Of a stretch of 64,000 nt of DNA, positions 62,371 through 64,000 are shown one piece after another (position 1 is the stretch's first letter; every line of letters begins with the position of its first letter). This DNA comes from JAAFJM01 sp964529175 (GTDB lineage Bacteria > Bacteroidota > Bacteroidia > UKL13-3). A model generated the notes under the pieces. It ran no database searches. It was not told the DNA's origin and saw only the letters and a program-made list of their open reading frames with translations. The translations under genes were made by a program, and so were the position numbers. Location of the stretch: NCBI GenBank assembly GCA_964529175.1, contig CAZGVO010000002.1, forward strand, positions 310,001-374,000, read 5' to 3'.

Positions 62371-64000
62371 CTAAAGTGGCACTTCAATATTTACCGTAGT
62401 TCCTTTGGTTAAATAGGAATCAAAAAACACTTTTCCGTTGATATACTTAATTCGTGATTTGATGTTTTTTAAGCCAATTCCTTCAAAGTTTGCCACATTT
62501 TTGGTGTCAAATCCTACACCATTGTCTTCTATAATTAAACTCAATTCTTTTTCGTGTTTTACAAACTGAATACTTACTTCAGTAGCATTTGCATGCTTTA
62601 AAATATTGTTTACTATTTCTTGTAAAACCCTAAATAAAATCATTTCAACTGTAGCATCTAAGCGCTCATCTATTCCATAGGTTTCAATGTTTATTTTCAA
62701 TCCAGCCGATTGGTTTAATTTATTGATAAAATCGCGAACAGCCGAAATTAAACCGTGTTTTATTAATGAATTGGCCATCATATTATGGCTTACCGATCTT
62801 ACTTCATTTACAGCTTCATCTATCAATCCACTTGCATTTTCAAATAACGTTATTTCCTCCTTCTTCGAAGTATTGACCAAACTTTTTAAAGCCACCAAAT
62901 TTAATTTTGCTGCACTCAATTGTTGTCCAATTCCATCGTGTAAATCGCGGGCAATTCTGGTTCGTTCAAGTTCTTCTGCATCAATTATTGCTATACTATT
63001 CTCTTCTTTTTGGCGCAATAGTTCAGCATTCAAAATATTTTTTTGTTTTAATTTATAACTATTGTAAAATAAGTACGAAACCAAAACTACCAAAATAATT
63101 CCGATTAATAAACTCCATTTAACTAAGTTACTTTTATTGAGTTCAGCAGTCGTAATTTCATTTTCTTTTTGGAGTAATTGGTTGGCAATTTCTTTTTCAT
63201 TGGTTTCATATTTTGTTTGCATTTCGCTGAATTGTTCAGCCAAATTGTTACTAAAAACAGAATCTTTTAATGCTGAATAGTTATTGTAATTTTTCACAGC
63301 CAAATCACCTCTATTGGTTAAGGCATAAAGGTCACCAAGTGATTTGTAGGTTAGTAACAGTGTAGTTTCCATTGACTGATCCAAGCAAATTTTTTCAGCA
63401 ATTTTCAAATGTTTTTCAGCCAAATCGTATTGTTTTTCTGTAATGAATAAGTTTCCTATATTGTTATTGTAAATGCCAATGCTATTAATATCCTTAATAG
63501 AATTGGCGATTGCTAATGCCTTAAAATAATACGCTTTGGCTTTTACATTATTTGGAATTTGCCTGTAATAAAAACCCAAATTGTTGTAAGTTGCAGCTAT
63601 TTCATTGCTATCGTTTAGTTTAATAAAAATATTTAAAGCTTTGGTTAGGTATAAAATAGCACTTTTAAATTGACCTTTTTTCTCAAAGCAACCACTCAGT
63701 TTTTCTAGGGCTGAAGCTTGTGAATATTCATCGTTAATTGCCAAAGCTATATTATACGATTGGGTGGCATACTCAAGCACTTTATCATAATTTTTTAGTC
63801 CGGTGTACAGATAACAAATATTATTAAGTGTATATGCTATGTAGTTTTTATTGTCGAGTTCTTTGTAAATAGTTAATGTTTTAAGTAAATAACTTAAAGC
63901 AAGCTTATATTCATCCATTTCAGCATAACATTGTCCAATTTTACTATACGAAGATGCAATATCAGCTTTGTTTGCAAGCTTTAATCTTATTGCCAATGCA
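62371..64000 (-). CDS. TPR sensor histidine kinase (partial, N-terminus outside window)
   Basis: At least 542 residues; the frame continues past the right edge, so the N-terminus is missing. About seven TPR units fill ~1-260 (ALSYLLKTLTIYKELDNKNY, YNNLGFYYRQIPNNVKAKAY). A membrane helix follows near 290-310 (LLIGIILVVLVSYLFYNSY). The HisKA_3 dimer box carries the phospho-His in RIARDLHDGIGQQL; the ATPase domain shows ILFRVLQEIVNNILKHANA (N box), LIIEDNGVGFD (G1) and GIGLKNIKSRI (G2). This is the NarL-type kinase class that pairs with LuxR-type regulators. No response regulator gene is in view. Confidence 0.93.
   Translation of the reverse strand, partial: ALAIRLKLANKADIASSYSKIGQCYAEMDEYKLALSYLLKTLTIYKELDNKNYIAYTLNNICYLYTGLKNYDKVLEYATQSYNIALAINDEYSQASALEKLSGCFEKKGQFKSAILYLTKALNIFIKLNDSNEIAATYNNLGFYYRQIPNNVKAKAYYFKALAIANSIKDINSIGIYNNNIGNLFITEKQYDLAEKHLKIAEKICLDQSMETTLLLTYKSLGDLYALTNRGDLAVKNYNNYSALKDSVFSNNLAEQFSEMQTKYETNEKEIANQLLQKENEITTAELNKSNLVKWSLLIGIILVVLVSYLFYNSYKLKQKNILNAELLRQKEENSIAIIDAEELERTRIARDLHDGIGQQLSAAKLNLVALKSLVNTSKKEEITLFENASGLIDEAVNEVRSVSHNMMANSLIKHGLISAVRDFINKLNQSAGLKINIETYGIDERLDATVEMILFRVLQEIVNNILKHANATEVSIQFVKHEKELSLIIEDNGVGFDTKNVANFEGIGLKNIKSRIKYINGKVFFDSYLTKGTTVNIEVPL

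Overview
The window is chromosomal DNA from a low-GC member of the Bacteroidota. Five gene products end in Por secretion (T9SS) type A or type-A-like sorting domains. IspG is the long Bacteroidota form with a central insertion. There are LruC, choice-of-anchor B and OMP_b-brl_3-type proteins. Recognisable promoters follow the Bacteroidota pattern TTG-N19-TAnnTTTG. I cannot place the genome more precisely; a Chitinophagia/Sphingobacteriia-like or related lineage is a guess. No phage, insertion sequence, CRISPR array or rRNA operon was seen. Both window edges cut genes: a DUF2027/Smr protein on the left and a TPR sensor histidine kinase on the right.

Layout. 1-7,800: envelope protease HtrA, a membrane protein leading into a dapF-ispG unit, and a T9SS cargo protein. 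7,881-8,597: a YebC/TACO1 protein. 8,734-18,905: two tandem copies of a three-gene envelope cassette, each made of a transglutaminase-core lipoprotein with an intact Cys-His-Asp triad, a same-architecture secreted partner whose triad is lost, and a small barrel-like outer-membrane protein. 18,898-25,145: ispD, sucC, an OmpA-like/TPR lipoprotein, ftsE with its small upstream partner, an alpha/beta hydrolase, and tRNA-Gly(GCC) plus tRNA-Leu(UAA). 25,213-28,608: a cobalamin adenosyltransferase, a polytopic membrane protein, a BtuF-like receptor and a membrane coiled-coil protein. 28,918-32,614: a lipid desaturase and an OMP-rpe-pdxA run. 32,899-41,792: LruC lipoprotein, LD-carboxypeptidase, a 1459-residue exported beta-rich protein, plsY, clpS and a CoA-transferase A subunit. 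41,833-49,542: a T9SS protein followed by an accessory block of one-strand orphans (a leucine-rich-repeat protein, a gene split by an in-frame TGA, an 827-residue exported protein, and three small proteins, one of which appears to have lost its ATG). 49,738-64,000: a TonB-receptor-like outer-membrane protein, two paralogous membrane zinc-ribbon microproteins flanking mtgA and a metallophosphoesterase, a Kazal inhibitor plus twin choice-of-anchor B T9SS operon, a histidine phosphatase, a prolyl oligopeptidase and the partial kinase.

How the genes fit together. Much of the window serves the cell envelope: diaminopimelate supply (dapF), glycan polymerisation and recycling (mtgA, LD-carboxypeptidase), isoprenoids (ispD, ispG), phospholipids (plsY, desaturase), protein quality control (HtrA) and secretion to the surface (T9SS cargo). 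The candidate for an undescribed system is the duplicated active/inactive transglutaminase pair with its barrel protein (8,734-18,905). The second point of interest is the decaying orphan block at 43,235-49,542. Family calls rest on motifs read by eye; no database search was run.
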